DNA of 64,000 nucleotides from Streptomyces melanogenes (GCF_014649795.1 NZ_BMTS01000005.1:186001-250000); one strand, 5' to 3'; counted from the stretch's first letter, positions 33,696 to 46,213 are shown. Notes: generated by a model from the sequence alone, not told the origin. Program-made: numbers and translations.

Positions 33696-34889
33696 TTACG
33701 CCAGGTCCCGCTTGGCGGCGATCTTCGAGGAGAGGCCGAAGATCTCGATGAAGCCCTGCGCCTTGGACTGGTCGAAGGTGTCGCCCGAGTCGTAGGTGGC
33801 GAGGTTGAAGTCGTACAGCGACTCCTCGGACTTCCGGCCGGTGACGACGGCGCGGCCGCCGTGCAGGGTCATCCGGATGTCGCCGGTGACGTGCTGGTTG
33901 GCCTCGTTGATGAAGCCGTCCAGGGCGCGCTTGAGCGGGGAGAACCACAGGCCGTCGTAGACCATCTCGCCCCAGCGCTGCTCGACCTGCCGCTTGTAGC
34001 GGGCGAGCTCGCGCTCGACGGTGACGTTCTCCAGCTCCTGGTGGGCGGTGATCAGCGCGATCGCGCCCGGCGCCTCGTACACCTCGCGGGACTTGATGCC
34101 CACGAGCCGGTCCTCGACCATGTCGATCCGGCCGATGCCCTGGCCGCCCGCGCGCTCGTTGAGCTGCTGGATCGCCTGGAGCACGGTGACGGGCTTGCCG
34201 TCGATGGCGACCGGGACGCCCTCCTTGAAGGAGATGACGACCTCGTCGGCCTCGCGCTGCTCGGCCGGGTTCGAGGTGTACTCGTAGATGTCCTCGATCG
34301 GCGCGTTCCAGATGTCCTCCAGGAAGCCGGTCTCGACGGCCCGCCCGAAGACGTTCTGGTCGATCGAGTACGGCGACTTCTTGGTGGTGGCGATGGGCAG
34401 GTTCTTGGCCTCGCAGAAGGCGATCGCCTTGTCCCGGGTCATCGCGTAGTCACGGACCGGGGCGATGCACTTCAGGTCGGGGCCGAGGGCGGCGATGCCG
34501 GCCTCGAACCGCACCTGGTCGTTGCCCTTGCCGGTGCAGCCGTGGGCGACCGTGGTGGCGCCGTGCTTCTTCGCGGCGGCCACCAGGTGCTTGACGATGG
34601 TCGGCCGGGAGAGGGCGGAGACCAGCGGGTAGCGGTCCATGTACAGGGCGTTGGCCTTGATCGCCGGGAGGCAGTACTCGTCGGCGAACTCGTCCTTCGC
34701 GTCCGCGACCTCGGCCTCGACGGCACCGCAGGCGAGCGCGCGCTTGCGGATGACGTCCAGGTCCTCGCCGCCCTGGCCGACGTCCACGGCAACGGCGATG
34801 ACCTCGGCGCCCGTCTCCTCGGCGATCCAGCCGATGGCGACGGAGGTGTCCAGACCGCCCGAGTAGGCGAGTACGACGCGCTCGGTCAC
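33696..34889 (-). CDS. argG: Argininosuccinate synthase
   Basis: A 397-residue enzyme joining citrulline and aspartate with ATP. The P-loop-like [14 protein letters not shown] is at about 8-21, and [15 protein letters not shown] is at about 112-126. The GTG at 34889 has AAGGAG 6 nt upstream, so the first seven residues of the longer frame are excluded. An ARG box lies about 30 bp upstream, so ArgR is likely to repress it. The gene is separated from the argCJBDR operon by the L,D-transpeptidase-like gene. Confidence 0.96.
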   Translation of the reverse strand: MTERVVLAYSGGLDTSVAIGWIAEETGAEVIAVAVDVGQGGEDLDVIRKRALACGAVEAEVADAKDEFADEYCLPAIKANALYMDRYPLVSALSRPTIVKHLVAAAKKHGATTVAHGCTGKGNDQVRFEAGIAALGPDLKCIAPVRDYAMTRDKAIAFCEAKNLPIATTKKSPYSIDQNVFGRAVETGFLEDIWNAPIEDIYEYTSNPAEQREADEVVISFKEGVPVAIDGKPVTVLQAIQQLNERAGGQGIGRIDMVEDRLVGIKSREVYEAPGAIALITAHQELENVTVERELARYKRQVEQRWGEMVYDGLWFSPLKRALDGFINEANQHVTGDIRMTLHGGRAVVTGRKSEESLYDFNLATYDSGDTFDQSKAQGFIEIFGLSSKIAAKRDLA

Positions 34890-34916
34890 GGGTTTCTCCT
34901 TACGGTGCATTCGGTG

Positions 34917-34934
34917 ATGGGTATAACTATGCAG
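34917..34934. promoter_or_regulatory. ARG box upstream of argG
   Basis: GGGTATAACTATGCAG matches the ArgR half-palindromic motif (ATGCATAACTATGCA-like). A weaker second box (GCTCCGTATG) follows. The AT-rich stretch overlaps the probable promoter, where TAGTTA or TATACC could be the -10. Confidence 0.7.
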
Positions 34935-35059
34935 TGCTCCGTATGTTTTGTCAACGAGAGGTCCCTCAAGAGAGGCAAGGGGGTGCCGGGAGCCCGGCCG
35001 GGGTAACGGTTGGGTCCCCTGAGAGGACGTCAGCGGGCGGGCCGCGTACGGTCTCCGGC

Positions 35060-35773
35060 ATGATGCGTACCGCTCTCGCGCTAGGCGCGGCCCTGCTCGC
35101 GCTCGCGACCCCGGCCGCCACCGCGGACTCCTGCCCGTTCCACTCGCCGCACCTGCCCAACCGGATGGCCGACACCGGCGGCGGCACCCAGCTGATCACC
35201 GCCGAGGCCTCCTCCACCGGCGCCACCACGGGCACCGTGACCTGGTGGAACAAGCGCGGGCCGCTGTGGGTGGTGGCGGGCCGGGCCGACGCCAGGTTCG
35301 GCTCCAACGGGCTGGTCGAGGGCACCGCCCGCAAGCAGAGCACCAGCACCACGCCGACCGGCCTCTACGACCTGCCGTACGCCTTCGGCACCACGGCCGC
35401 GCCCGCCGGGACCCGGTTCTCCTACCGCCGCGCCACGGACAGGTCGTGGTGGTGCGAGGACACCGCCTCGCAGGCGTACAACCGCTGGGTGGAGGGCCTG
35501 CCCGCCGACTGCCGCGCGAGTGAGTCCGAGAAGATCACCGCCTTCCCGACGCAGTACGCCCGCGCCCTGGTGGTCGGGTTCAACTACGACCAGCCGGTGC
35601 GCGGGCGGGGTGCGGGGATCTTCCTGCACGTCAACGGGAAGGGGGCGACGGCCGGTTGCGTGTCCGTCCCGGCGGACGCGATGGCCCGCATCCTGGCCTG
35701 GGCGGACCCGGCCAAGCACCCCCACATCGCGATCGGCACGGCGTCCGGGCCGACCGCGATCACTCGTTACTGA
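35060..35773 (+). CDS. Secreted L,D-transpeptidase-like protein
   Basis: A 237-residue exported protein. The signal peptide [20 protein letters not shown] ends near residue 22. The C-terminal half contains [18 protein letters not shown], the His...Gly-Cys signature of L,D-transpeptidases (YkuD-like), with the catalytic cysteine in AGCVSVP. It may make 3-3 cross-links or attach groups to peptidoglycan; the exact role is inference. The ATG at 35060 is preceded by TACGGT 7 nt upstream, suggesting a leaderless mRNA; a second ATG follows immediately. It lies opposite to argG and argR, ending 11 bp from the argR stop codon. Confidence 0.85.
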   Translation: MMRTALALGAALLALATPAATADSCPFHSPHLPNRMADTGGGTQLITAEASSTGATTGTVTWWNKRGPLWVVAGRADARFGSNGLVEGTARKQSTSTTPTGLYDLPYAFGTTAAPAGTRFSYRRATDRSWWCEDTASQAYNRWVEGLPADCRASESEKITAFPTQYARALVVGFNYDQPVRGRGAGIFLHVNGKGATAGCVSVPADAMARILAWADPAKHPHIAIGTASGPTAITRY

Positions 35774-35784
35774 ACCGCTGTCCC

Positions 35785-36324
35785 TCAGCGGTCGTTCTGC
35801 GCCAGGCGCAGCAGATGGTCGGCCAGGGCCTGGCCGCCGGCCGGGTCGCGGCTGATCAGCATCAGGGTGTCGTCACCCGCGATCGTGCCGAGGATGTCGT
35901 GCAGTTCGGCCTGGTCGATGGCCGAGGCGAGGAACTGGGCGGCGCCCGGCGGCGTACGGAGCACCACCAGGTTGGCGGAGGCCTCCGCGGAGATCAGCAG
36001 CTCCGCGGAGAGCCTGCGCATCCGCTCCTCCTTGGCCGACTCGCCGAGGGGGGCCTTGGGCGTGCGGAAGCCGCCCTCGCTGGGTACCGCGTAGATCAGC
36101 TCGCCGCCGGTGTTGCGGATCTTCACCGCGCCCAGCTCGTCGAGGTCGCGGGAGAGCGTCGCCTGGGTGACGCTCAGCCCGTCGTCCGCGAGCAGCTTGG
36201 CGAGCTGGCTCTGGGACCGCACCGGCTGCCGGTTGAGGATGTCCACGATCCGGCGGTGGCGGGCGGTGCGGGTCTGCGGTACGGCGGGGCCGCCGAGCTC
36301 TTGGTCCTGCGCCTCGTCGGTCAT
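35785..36324 (-). CDS. argR: Arginine repressor ArgR
   Basis: A 179-residue ArgR/AhrC protein. A winged helix at about 20-90 ([20 protein letters not shown], then [17 protein letters not shown]) precedes the oligomerisation and arginine-binding domain (about 105-175), which includes [10 protein letters not shown]. With arginine bound it represses arginine genes. It is the last gene of argC-J-B-D-R, separated from argD by only 10 bp. Its own targets probably include the ARG boxes at 40623-40657 and 34917-34934. Confidence 0.95.
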   Translation of the reverse strand: MTDEAQDQELGGPAVPQTRTARHRRIVDILNRQPVRSQSQLAKLLADDGLSVTQATLSRDLDELGAVKIRNTGGELIYAVPSEGGFRTPKAPLGESAKEERMRRLSAELLISAEASANLVVLRTPPGAAQFLASAIDQAELHDILGTIAGDDTLMLISRDPAGGQALADHLLRLAQNDR

Positions 36325-36334
36325 CGTCGTCGTC

Positions 36335-37528
36335 TCATTCTGATCGTCCGTCCCCGTTGGTCACTGCGTCGAGGACGCCGGGCAGCGACTGGAGGAACGC
36401 GTCCACCTCCGCGTCACCGATGATCAGCGGCGGCATGAGCCGTACGACATCGGGGGCGGGCGCGTTGACCAGGAAGCCGGCATCCTGGGCCGCGCGCTGC
36501 ACCTGGGCGGCGACGGCCTCGGTGAGCACGATACCCAGCAGCAGGCCCGCGCCACGGACATGGGAGACCAGCGGGTGCGCCAGCGCCTCGATTCCGCCCC
36601 GCAGCCGCTCGCCGAGCCGCTTCACCCGGTCCAGGGCGCCGTCGGCGGCCAGGGTGTCCAGCACGGCGAGTCCGGCCGCGCACGCCACCGGGTTCCCGCC
36701 GAAGGTCGTGCCGTGCTGGCCGGGCCGCAGGAGGTCGGCGGCCCGGCCGAAGGCGACGGTGGCGCCGATGGGCAGTCCGCCGCCGAGGCCCTTGGCGAGC
36801 GTGACGAGGTCCGGCTCGACGCCCTCGTGCTGCTGGTACGCGAACCAGGTGCCGGTCCGGCCGATGCCGGTCTGCACCTCGTCCAGGACGAGCAGCGTGC
36901 CGGTGGCCGCGGTGATCTCGCGGGCCGCCCGCAGATAGCCCTTGGGCGGGACGACCACGCCGTTCTCGCCCTGGATGGGCTCGATGACCACCAGCGCGGT
37001 CTCCTCGGTGACCGCGGCCCGCAGCGCCTCGACGTCCCCGTACGGCACATGGGTGACGTCGCCGGGCAGCGGCCGGAAGGGCTCCTGCTTCTTGGGCTGG
37101 CCGGTGAGGGAGAGCGCGCCCATCGTGCGGCCGTGGAAGCCGCCCTCGGTGGCGACCATGTGGCCGCGCCCGGTCAGCCGCCCGATCTTGAAGGCGCCTT
37201 CGTTGGCCTCGGCGCCCGAGTTGCAGAAGAAGACCCGGCCGGGCCGCCCGAAGAGCTCGATCAGCCGCTCGGCGAGCGCCACCGGGGGCTCGGCGATGTA
37301 CAGGTTGGAGACGTGGCCGAGCGAGGCGATCTGGCGGGAGACCGCCTCGACGACGGCCGGGTGGCCGTGGCCTAGGGCGTTGACCGCGATGCCGCCGACG
37401 AAGTCGGTGTACTCGGTGCCGTCCACGTCCCACACCTTGGCGCCCGCGCCGCGCACCAGCGCGAGCTGGGGGGTGCCGTAGTTGTCCGCCATGACCCGCT
37501 GCCACCGCTGGGTGAGGCCGCTCATCAT
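36335..37528 (-). CDS. argD: Acetylornithine aminotransferase
   Basis: A 397-residue class III PLP aminotransferase converting N-acetylglutamate semialdehyde to N-acetylornithine. The PLP lysine is in [17 protein letters not shown] (about 236-252). [20 protein letters not shown] and [15 protein letters not shown] match the family. Two adjacent ATGs are possible; I chose 37528 because it gives the same 4-bp ATGA overlap with argB that other junctions in this operon show. The other start, 37525, has better spacing to AGGGGGA. Confidence 0.95.
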   Translation of the reverse strand: MMSGLTQRWQRVMADNYGTPQLALVRGAGAKVWDVDGTEYTDFVGGIAVNALGHGHPAVVEAVSRQIASLGHVSNLYIAEPPVALAERLIELFGRPGRVFFCNSGAEANEGAFKIGRLTGRGHMVATEGGFHGRTMGALSLTGQPKKQEPFRPLPGDVTHVPYGDVEALRAAVTEETALVVIEPIQGENGVVVPPKGYLRAAREITAATGTLLVLDEVQTGIGRTGTWFAYQQHEGVEPDLVTLAKGLGGGLPIGATVAFGRAADLLRPGQHGTTFGGNPVACAAGLAVLDTLAADGALDRVKRLGERLRGGIEALAHPLVSHVRGAGLLLGIVLTEAVAAQVQRAAQDAGFLVNAPAPDVVRLMPPLIIGDAEVDAFLQSLPGVLDAVTNGDGRSE

Positions 37529-38417
37529 TCCCCCTGTCCGTCCGGCACGACCATCGTGCCGATGCCTTCGTCGGTGAAGATCTCCAGCAGGATCGAGTGC
37601 TGGACGCGGCCGTCGATCACGCGCGCGGTGGTGACGCCGTTGCGCACGGCGAACAGACAGCCCTCCATCTTGGGGACCATGCCGCTGGAGAGGTCGGGCA
37701 GCAGCTTCTCCAGCTGGCTCGCCGTGAGCCTGCTGATGACCTCGTCGCTGTGCGGCCAGTCCTCGTACAGGCCCTCCACGTCGGTGAGGACCATCAGGGT
37801 CTCGGCGCCCAGCGCAGCCGCAAGAGCCGCAGCCGCCGTATCAGCATTGACGTTGTAGACATGTCCGTCGTCCTGGGAGCGGGCGATCGAGGAGATGACC
37901 GGGATCCGGCCGTCCGCGAGCAGCGCCTCGATGGCGCCGGTGTCGATCGCGGTGATCTCACCGACCCGGCCGATGTCGACGAGCTCGCCGTCGATCTCCG
38001 GCCGGTGCTGGGTGGCGGTGATGGTGTGGGCGTCCTCGCCGGTCATGCCGACGGCGAGCGGGCCGTGCTGGTTGAGCAGCCCGACGAGCTCGCGCTGGAC
38101 CTGCCCGGCGAGCACCATCCGTACGACGTCCATGGCCTCCGGCGTGGTGACGCGCAGGCCCGCCTTGAACTCGCTGACCAGGCCGTGCTTGTCGAGCTGG
38201 GCGCTGATCTGGGGGCCGCCGCCGTGCACCACGACGGGTTTGAGGCCGGCGTGCCGCAGGAAGACGACGTCCTGGGCGAAGGCGGCCTTGAGCGCCTCGT
38301 CGACCATGGCGTTGCCGCCGAACTTGATGACGACGGTCTTGCCGTGGTGGCGGGTCAGCCAGGGCAGCGCCTCGATGAGGATCTGCGCCTTGGGGAGCGC
38401 GGTGTGCTTGCGCGTGC

Positions 38418-38421
<4 letters not shown>
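37525..38421 (-). CDS. argB: Acetylglutamate kinase
   Basis: A 298-residue amino acid kinase that phosphorylates N-acetylglutamate. [16 protein letters not shown] is the nucleotide-binding N-terminus, and [16 protein letters not shown] forms the second glycine-rich loop. [19 protein letters not shown] is the ATP-contact helix near the C-terminus. The start overlaps the argJ stop by 4 bp (ATGA), and argD overlaps its stop. In many bacteria this enzyme is inhibited by arginine; an N-terminal extension is present, as in arginine-sensitive forms. Confidence 0.96.
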
Positions 38422-40657
<2,236 letters not shown>

Positions 40658-40676
40658 GGTCTTCAGTGCCCCCGGT

Positions 40677-41354
40677 TCAGTACCCCGTCGGCCGCACCAA
40701 CCCGCTCTCGTACGCGAACACCGCCGCCTGGGTGCGGTCGCGCAGGCCGAGCTTCACCAGGATGCGGCTGACGTGGGTCTTCACCGTCTGTTCGGCCACT
40801 ACCAGAGCGGTGGCGATCTCCGCGTTGGACAGGCCCTGGGCGATCAGGGACAGGACCTCCGTCTCGCGTTCGGTCAGGGTGGCCACGCGGTCCTTGAGCG
40901 GGGTGCGGGGGGCGCCCGCCGTGCGGGAGAACTCGGCTATCAGGCGCTTGGTGATGCCGGGCGCGAGCAGGGCGTCGCCCGCCGCCACCACCCGTACCGC
41001 ATGCGCCAGTTCGGCGGCGGAGGCGTCCTTCAGGAGGAAGCCGGAGGCGCCCGCGCGCAGGGCCTCGTAGACGTACTCGTCCAGGTCGAAGGTGGTCAGG
41101 ATGAGGACCTTGACCGTGGCGTCGGCGGGAGCGGTGACGCGGCGGGTGGCCTCGATGCCGCCGAGCTCGGGCATACGGACGTCCATCAGGACGACGTCGG
41201 GGGCGAGTTCGGCGACCTTGGCCACGGCGTCGAGGCCGTCGACCGCCTGGCCGACCACCTCGATGCCGGGTTCGGCGTTGAGCAGCACCGTCAGGCCCTG
41301 CCGGACCATCATCTGGTCGTCGGCGATCAGGACGCGGATGGCGGTGGTCGTCAT
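40677..41354 (-). CDS. NarL/LuxR-family response regulator
   Basis: A 225-residue response regulator. The receiver domain (about 8-125) contains the phosphorylation aspartate in DVVLMDVRMPE and the lysine in SGFLLKDA. The C-terminal LuxR helix-turn-helix (about 158-215) contains LTERETEVLSLIAQGLSNAE and VKTHVSRILVKLGLRDR. The ATG at 41354 overlaps the stop codon of the sensor kinase by 4 bp, so they form a two-component system. Targets are not known. It lies 73 bp upstream of argC on the same strand, but that gap holds the argC promoter. Confidence 0.94.
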   Translation of the reverse strand: MTTTAIRVLIADDQMMVRQGLTVLLNAEPGIEVVGQAVDGLDAVAKVAELAPDVVLMDVRMPELGGIEATRRVTAPADATVKVLILTTFDLDEYVYEALRAGASGFLLKDASAAELAHAVRVVAAGDALLAPGITKRLIAEFSRTAGAPRTPLKDRVATLTERETEVLSLIAQGLSNAEIATALVVAEQTVKTHVSRILVKLGLRDRTQAAVFAYESGLVRPTGY

Positions 41355-42637
41355 GGGGTGTCCTCGGTGGGGTTCGTGGCGGTGGTGCGGTCCGTGGGCA
41401 GGAGCGCCGTGATCTCGTAACCGCCCTCCGGGGTCGCGCCGGTGGCCAGTTCGCCCCCCAGCATCGCAGCCCGCTCCCGCATCCCGAGCAGACCGTGCCC
41501 GGTGCCCGGCGAGGGCGGAGCGTCCCTGGTGGGCGGGGTGTTGGTGACGCGGACGGTGAGCGTGGCCGGGTGGTAGCCGATCGCCACGCGCACGCTCGCC
41601 CCGGGCGCGTGCCGCATCGCGTTGCTCAGCGCCTCCTGGACGATGCGGTACGCGGAGAGCCCGACGCCCGGAGCGAGCGGGCGCGGGGTGCCCGCGGTCT
41701 CGGTGGCCACTTCCAGACCGGCGGCCCGGACGCCCGCGACCAGTTCGCCGAGCCGGTCGAGGGTGGGCTGCGGGGCGTGCCGGACGCCCTCCGCCTCCGG
41801 GTCCGCGGAGCGCAGCACGCCCAGGACCCGGCGCAGTTCGGTGAGCGCCTGGACGGCGTTCTCGCGGATGCCCGCCAGGTTCTCGGTGAGCTCCGGGGGC
41901 GGGTCGGCCACCAGGTGCGGGGCGACCTGGGCCTGGATGGAGATCACCGACATGTGGTGGGCGACCACGTCGTGCAGCTCGCGGGCGATGCGGCCGCGCT
42001 CCTCCAGGAGGGTGCGCCGGGCCCGTTCGTCGGCGGTGAGCACCTCCTGCTCGACGAGGCGGGAGCGGGCCACCCGGCTGGCGCGCAGCGAGGCACCGAC
42101 CATCACGGCGGTCCCGAAGGCGATGGCGGCCCGGGTGACGTCCTGGTTGTGGCTGCGGCCCGACAGGGCCAGGTCGAGCAGCCCCGACCCGACGGTGATG
42201 ACCAGCGCGGAAGCCGCGACCCGGGGCCGAACCCGCAGCGACAGCAGGAGCAGCACCACGGTGTGCAGCGCGATCCCGGCGACGCTCCACGGCCACACCC
42301 GGCCCTCGGGGACCGTGGCGCCCACGGACTCCGCCGATACGAACATCGCGGCCGTGGAGAGCCACCAGGCGGCCACCGGGCGGGAGAGCGCCATGACGAC
42401 GGCTCCGGCCTGCGCCACCGCGCACACCGCGACGAAGGCCCTGGCCCACCCCGCCGCATACGTGTACTCCACCCCGTTGGTGATCCCGACGGCCAGCGCG
42501 AACAGCACCACATGGACGTGCGGCAGCCAGCCCAGCACACCTTGGCGCGGCAGCGGGTCGCGCTCCGCCGTCCACAGCTCCCGGCGCATGCCGCGCGCCC
42601 CCGCCTTTACGGCTTCCACCAGCCGTTTCCTGTCCAC
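41351..42637 (-). CDS. Sensor histidine kinase (HisKA_3, NarL-partner type)
   Basis: A 428-residue membrane kinase. About five or six hydrophobic segments occupy residues 30-190 (an unannotated N-terminal sensor). The dimerisation motif ARELHDVVAHHMSVI (about 227-241) contains the phosphorylated His. The C-terminal ATPase domain includes RIVQEALSNAMRHAPG and GHGLLGMRERAAMLGG. The stimulus is unknown. The GTG at 42637 was chosen because GAGGGGGG lies 8 nt upstream. The pair with the downstream regulator is translationally coupled. Confidence 0.92.
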   Translation of the reverse strand: MDRKRLVEAVKAGARGMRRELWTAERDPLPRQGVLGWLPHVHVVLFALAVGITNGVEYTYAAGWARAFVAVCAVAQAGAVVMALSRPVAAWWLSTAAMFVSAESVGATVPEGRVWPWSVAGIALHTVVLLLLSLRVRPRVAASALVITVGSGLLDLALSGRSHNQDVTRAAIAFGTAVMVGASLRASRVARSRLVEQEVLTADERARRTLLEERGRIARELHDVVAHHMSVISIQAQVAPHLVADPPPELTENLAGIRENAVQALTELRRVLGVLRSADPEAEGVRHAPQPTLDRLGELVAGVRAAGLEVATETAGTPRPLAPGVGLSAYRIVQEALSNAMRHAPGASVRVAIGYHPATLTVRVTNTPPTRDAPPSPGTGHGLLGMRERAAMLGGELATGATPEGGYEITALLPTDRTTATNPTEDTP

Positions 42638-42668
42638 GCGCAAGCCCCCCTCGACGATCCCGCCCACC

Positions 42669-43838
42669 CTAGGCACGCTCCACCACCGCCCCGCTCCCGG
42701 CCCGGTGCACGCGCACGACCCGGCCGCCGCCGCGCGTACGCCCGCCGCCCTGCTCGTACGTACGGAACGCGGCCCAGCACACAAGCAGCGCCCCCGCGAA
42801 CACCGGCAGCCAGGCAAGGCGGGCGAGGATCCAGCCCACGCCGTCGGGCACGGTGTGCAGGCCCGATAGCGGGCGGCCCGCGAGCAGTCCGGTCGCGGTG
42901 ACGGCGATCATCGCGGTCTGGTGCCAGAGGAAGACGGTCATCGCGTACAGGTTGAGCAGGGCCACCGCCGCCCAGGCCGCCGGGCGGCGCAGCACCCGCC
43001 GCAGCGGGCCGAGCAGCAGCAGGGCCGCACCGCACTGGGCGAGGCCGAAGGTGACGGCCGCGAGGGTGGGCGGGTTCAGGTTGGAGACGGCGGCGCCGGG
43101 CACGCCGACCATGGACGCCGGGTAGCCCGCGCACAGCACGAGGGCGGCGGTGGCGGCGGCGCCCCCGACGAGCAGCACCAGGCCCGTGGTCCGGGACCGC
43201 AGTCCGCCGCGCGCCCGCAGCGCGCCCAGGCAGTACGGGACCATCCAGCCCGCCGCCACGTTGATCCAGCCGAGCGCGGCGGGGCCGTCGAGGCCGAAGC
43301 GGAACAGGTCGACGTAGAGCACGACGGCCAGCGGCCACAGCGGGTGCACCCGGGCGAGGAGCGGCGTCGCCGCCGTCAGCGCGGTGAAGACCAGCAGGAA
43401 CCAGAGCGGCGACAGGACCAGCTTGAGCAGCGCGTGCACGGTGTCGTAGCCGGCCCCGGCGGCGAACAGCGCGACCGCGGCCGCCGTCCACGCCACGAGG
43501 ACGGCCGCGACCGGCCGGAAGAGGCGGGCCAGGCGGGTGCGCAGCCACTGCCCGTACGTGGTGCCCCGGGCGCGGGCCGAGGCGTAGCCGCTCGCCGCCA
43601 CCTGCCCGCCGACGAAGAAGAACACGGCCAGGGTCTGGAACGTCCAGGAGACCGGCGCCAGTTCGGGCATCTGCTGCAACGGGCTGACGGCGCGCAGGGT
43701 GCCGCTGTCGGCGACCAGTGCGGTGACCAGCCAGTGGCCGAGCACCACACCGAGGATGGCGAAGGCCCGCAGGGCGTCCACGGCCCGGTCGCGGTCGGGC
43801 GGGGTGGCGGCGTCGACGCGCCGGACGAGCTCACGCAT
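42669..43838 (-). CDS. Membrane acyltransferase (acyltransferase family 3)
   Basis: A 389-residue polytopic protein with about ten membrane spans, and the family-3 start VDALRAFAILGVVLGHWLVT (about 20-39) with the conserved histidine. FLWHQTAMIAVTATGLL sits near the C-terminus. Such enzymes O-acylate sugars or lipids on the outer face of the membrane. It overlaps the following gene's stop codon by 8 bp on the same strand, so the two are probably one operon with the alpha/beta hydrolase upstream of it. Substrate unknown. Confidence 0.87.
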   Translation of the reverse strand: MRELVRRVDAATPPDRDRAVDALRAFAILGVVLGHWLVTALVADSGTLRAVSPLQQMPELAPVSWTFQTLAVFFFVGGQVAASGYASARARGTTYGQWLRTRLARLFRPVAAVLVAWTAAAVALFAAGAGYDTVHALLKLVLSPLWFLLVFTALTAATPLLARVHPLWPLAVVLYVDLFRFGLDGPAALGWINVAAGWMVPYCLGALRARGGLRSRTTGLVLLVGGAAATAALVLCAGYPASMVGVPGAAVSNLNPPTLAAVTFGLAQCGAALLLLGPLRRVLRRPAAWAAVALLNLYAMTVFLWHQTAMIAVTATGLLAGRPLSGLHTVPDGVGWILARLAWLPVFAGALLVCWAAFRTYEQGGGRTRGGGRVVRVHRAGSGAVVERA

Positions 43839-44790
43839 GGCGGCGCTCCTCGGTCGGGGTGTGTCCGGAGGCGATCAGGGCGATGGCGCGCAGGGAGCGC
43901 GAGCCGGGTGTGAGGTAGTCGCTGTGGCCGCCGGTACCCGCGTCGAAGACCCGCGCCCCGAACGCCGTCGACACCGGGTCCGTGCCGAACCCGACGGTGG
44001 TGACCAGGAGCGGAAGCCGCAGATGGGGGACGTCGGCGATCCAGTCGCCCGAGGCCCGGCCCGCCCAGACGGCGGCCCGGGTGTGCAGTTGCCCCACGTC
44101 GTGGACGCCGGTGCCGGGGCTGCCGTACAGGACCAGGGTGTCGGCGCGCAGCTCGGGAGCGGCCCGGGCGCAGACGACGGAACCGTAGGAGTGGCAGAGC
44201 ACGGCTATGCGGGCGCCAGGCTTGGCGGAGCTCAACTCTCGTACAAACGTGTCGAGTTGAGGTGCCGCACGGTCGGCCCGGCCCGTCGTCAGGGACCCGG
44301 TGCTGCCGGTGGCCGGGGTCGGGTAGCCGAGCCAGGCGACCACGGCGGACCGGGGGCCCATCTCCCGCTGGAGGGCCTCGGCACCGGCGCGGAAGCGCCC
44401 GTACTTGTCGAGGCTGGTGTCCGAGCCCGGCACCAGGACCGCGATCCGGTCGGCGTGCGCGAGGTCGCCGACGACCTCGGCGGTGCGCCCGCCGTCGCGG
44501 CCGTCGAAGGAGAGGAAGTGCCGCCCGGCCCCGGCCATCGTGCGCAGCGCGGCGGCCCGTCGGCGGTCGCCGTGCCCGTCGGCCATCCGCTCGGCGGCTC
44601 TGATGCCGTCGCGGGCGGCGCGGTAGCGCGCGTCGAGCGCGGCCGGGGTCGCGGACCTCAGCGGCGCGAGGGCGGCCGGGGCGGGGGCCGGTACGGCCGC
44701 GGGGCGCACCGCGCCCGCCAGCGGCAGCGCCACCGAGGTGACGACGAGCGCGGCGAGCAGGGTGCGCAGCGCGCGGGGGCGAGGGGCCAT
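43831..44790 (-). CDS. Secreted alpha/beta hydrolase (DUF1023)
   Basis: A 319-residue exported hydrolase of the DUF1023 group. A signal sequence is likely at residues 1-31. The nucleophile elbow CHSYGSVVCARAA (G-x-S-x-G variant CHSYGS) lies near 196-208, with IAVLVPGSDTSLDKYGRF near residue 116 and SGHTP near the C-terminus for the His. Substrate is not predictable. It starts at an ATG with GGGGTG-type pairing upstream and overlaps the acyltransferase gene. Confidence 0.87.
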   Translation of the reverse strand: MAPRPRALRTLLAALVVTSVALPLAGAVRPAAVPAPAPAALAPLRSATPAALDARYRAARDGIRAAERMADGHGDRRRAAALRTMAGAGRHFLSFDGRDGGRTAEVVGDLAHADRIAVLVPGSDTSLDKYGRFRAGAEALQREMGPRSAVVAWLGYPTPATGSTGSLTTGRADRAAPQLDTFVRELSSAKPGARIAVLCHSYGSVVCARAAPELRADTLVLYGSPGTGVHDVGQLHTRAAVWAGRASGDWIADVPHLRLPLLVTTVGFGTDPVSTAFGARVFDAGTGGHSDYLTPGSRSLRAIALIASGHTPTEERRHA

Positions 44791-45005
44791 GGGTGGGGTC
44801 CTTCCGTACCGGCCGGTGCGCGTCGACTCGGCTCACTGCCTGCGCGCTTGCGGTACCGAAGTTATGGATCAAGGCCCGTCGCCCGCGTCCGACCGGGGAG
44901 TGCACCTTGCGCGTAGCTCCGAAGTACTACGAGTACGGGCCGGGTCGCCGAACTGCCCGCCCCCGGCGGTGAGATCCTTCACCACGAGGACGAGGAGGAG
45001 CTCCC

Positions 45006-45563
45006 GTGGGTGAGAACAAGCGGCTCATGCTGGCCGGTGAGTGGTACCTGCCCGACGACCCCGAGCTGGGCGCCGACACCGAGCGCCGGATCGCTCGGTG
45101 CGCCGCCTACAACGCGGCGGGCGGCGCCCCGCCCGCCGAACGGCACAAGCTGCTGGCTCAGTTGCTGGGCGAGGTCGACGAGAGCGTCCGGGTGCGGCCG
45201 CCGTTCCACTGCGACTTCGGCTACAACATCAGCATCGGCGCCGGTACGTTCGTGAACTTCGGCGCGGTGTTCCTGGACACCGGCCGGATCACCGTCGGCA
45301 GGGACGTCCAGATCGGGCCGAACGTCCAACTCCTCACACCCACCCATGAGTTGGATGCCGAGCGGCGGCGCCAGGGGTGGGAGAAAGCCGAGCCGGTGAC
45401 GATCGGGGACAACGTGTGGCTCGGCGGCGGGGTGATCGTCTGCCCCGGGGTGAGCATCGGCGCCGACACGGTGGTCGGCGCCGGATCGGTGGTCACCAAG
45501 GACCTGCCCGCGGGGGTGCTGGCGGTGGGCAACCCGGCGAGGGTGATCCGCGAGCTCGGGTGA
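45006..45563 (+). CDS. Sugar O-acetyltransferase (maltose/galactoside acetyltransferase type)
   Basis: A 185-residue enzyme of the left-handed beta-helix (LbH) acetyltransferase group. The N-terminal Mac domain is about 5-60. The hexapeptide helix starts near ISIGAGTFVNFGAVF and holds the catalytic His in LLTPTHELDAERR. VTIGDNVWLGGGVIVCPGV and AVGNPARVIREL complete it. It acetylates a sugar, nodulation-factor or antibiotic-type hydroxyl from acetyl-CoA; specificity is unclear. The GTG at 45006 has GAGGAGGAG upstream. Confidence 0.9.
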   Translation: MGENKRLMLAGEWYLPDDPELGADTERRIARCAAYNAAGGAPPAERHKLLAQLLGEVDESVRVRPPFHCDFGYNISIGAGTFVNFGAVFLDTGRITVGRDVQIGPNVQLLTPTHELDAERRRQGWEKAEPVTIGDNVWLGGGVIVCPGVSIGADTVVGAGSVVTKDLPAGVLAVGNPARVIRELG

Positions 45564-45575
45564 GGCCGTCCGCCG

Positions 45576-46151
45576 CTACCCCGCCAGGCTCATCAGACTC
45601 AGGTGCCAGCGATGGGCGCCGCCGGTCAGCGTTACCGTCGACAGCGGCCGGACGTCGACGTTCCAGTACGCCGACGGCGGCGCCTTCAGGGCGTACACCA
45701 GCGCCGCCCGGACGACCGCGGGTTCGGCCACCGCGACCATCGCGCCGTCCTCGGCGGGGCGGGTGTCCAGCCAGCCCCCTATCCGGGCGATGAAGCCGAG
45801 CAGCGGCTCGCCGCCGTGCGGGGCCGCGCGCGGGTCCGCGAGCCAGGCGTCGACGGCCTCGGGCTCGCGGGCCGCGACCTCGGCCAGCGTGTACCCGCGC
45901 CAGCGGCCCATGTCGCAGTCGCGCAGCGCGGGCTGGGCCATCGGCGCGTACCCGAGGGCCTCGCCGGTGGCGCGGCTGCGCGCGGTCGGCGAGCAGTAGC
46001 GCAGCTCGGCCGCGCCCAGCGGCGCCAGGGCGTGCGCGGCGAGCGCGACCTCGTGCCAGCCCGCCCCGTCGAGCGGGCGGTCGTCGTCGAAACGTTCCGC
46101 CAGCAGCGCCGAGCAGCGCGCCGCCGCGACCAGCGTCAGCCGGACAGTCAT
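45576..46151 (-). CDS. Degenerate histidine-phosphatase-fold protein
   Basis: A 191-residue protein with the phosphoglycerate-mutase (histidine phosphatase) fold but without the catalytic histidines. The usual RHG becomes LVAAARCSALLAERF near the N-terminus, and the second active-site His becomes Glu in AMVAVAEPAVVRAALVYAL near 140. Other fold markers such as RCSPTARSRATGEALGY (here RYCSPTAR) and CDMGRWRGYTLAEVA are retained. It is therefore probably not a phosphatase, and may be a binding or regulatory protein. The ATG at 46151 is preferred to a start further upstream. Confidence 0.72.
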   Translation of the reverse strand: MTVRLTLVAAARCSALLAERFDDDRPLDGAGWHEVALAAHALAPLGAAELRYCSPTARSRATGEALGYAPMAQPALRDCDMGRWRGYTLAEVAAREPEAVDAWLADPRAAPHGGEPLLGFIARIGGWLDTRPAEDGAMVAVAEPAVVRAALVYALKAPPSAYWNVDVRPLSTVTLTGGAHRWHLSLMSLAG

Positions 46152-46213
46152 GGCCGAGATCGTGCGACCGAACGCCCGGCTGGTCAAGGGCCCGGGGCCG
46201 CGAGCGGTCCCCG

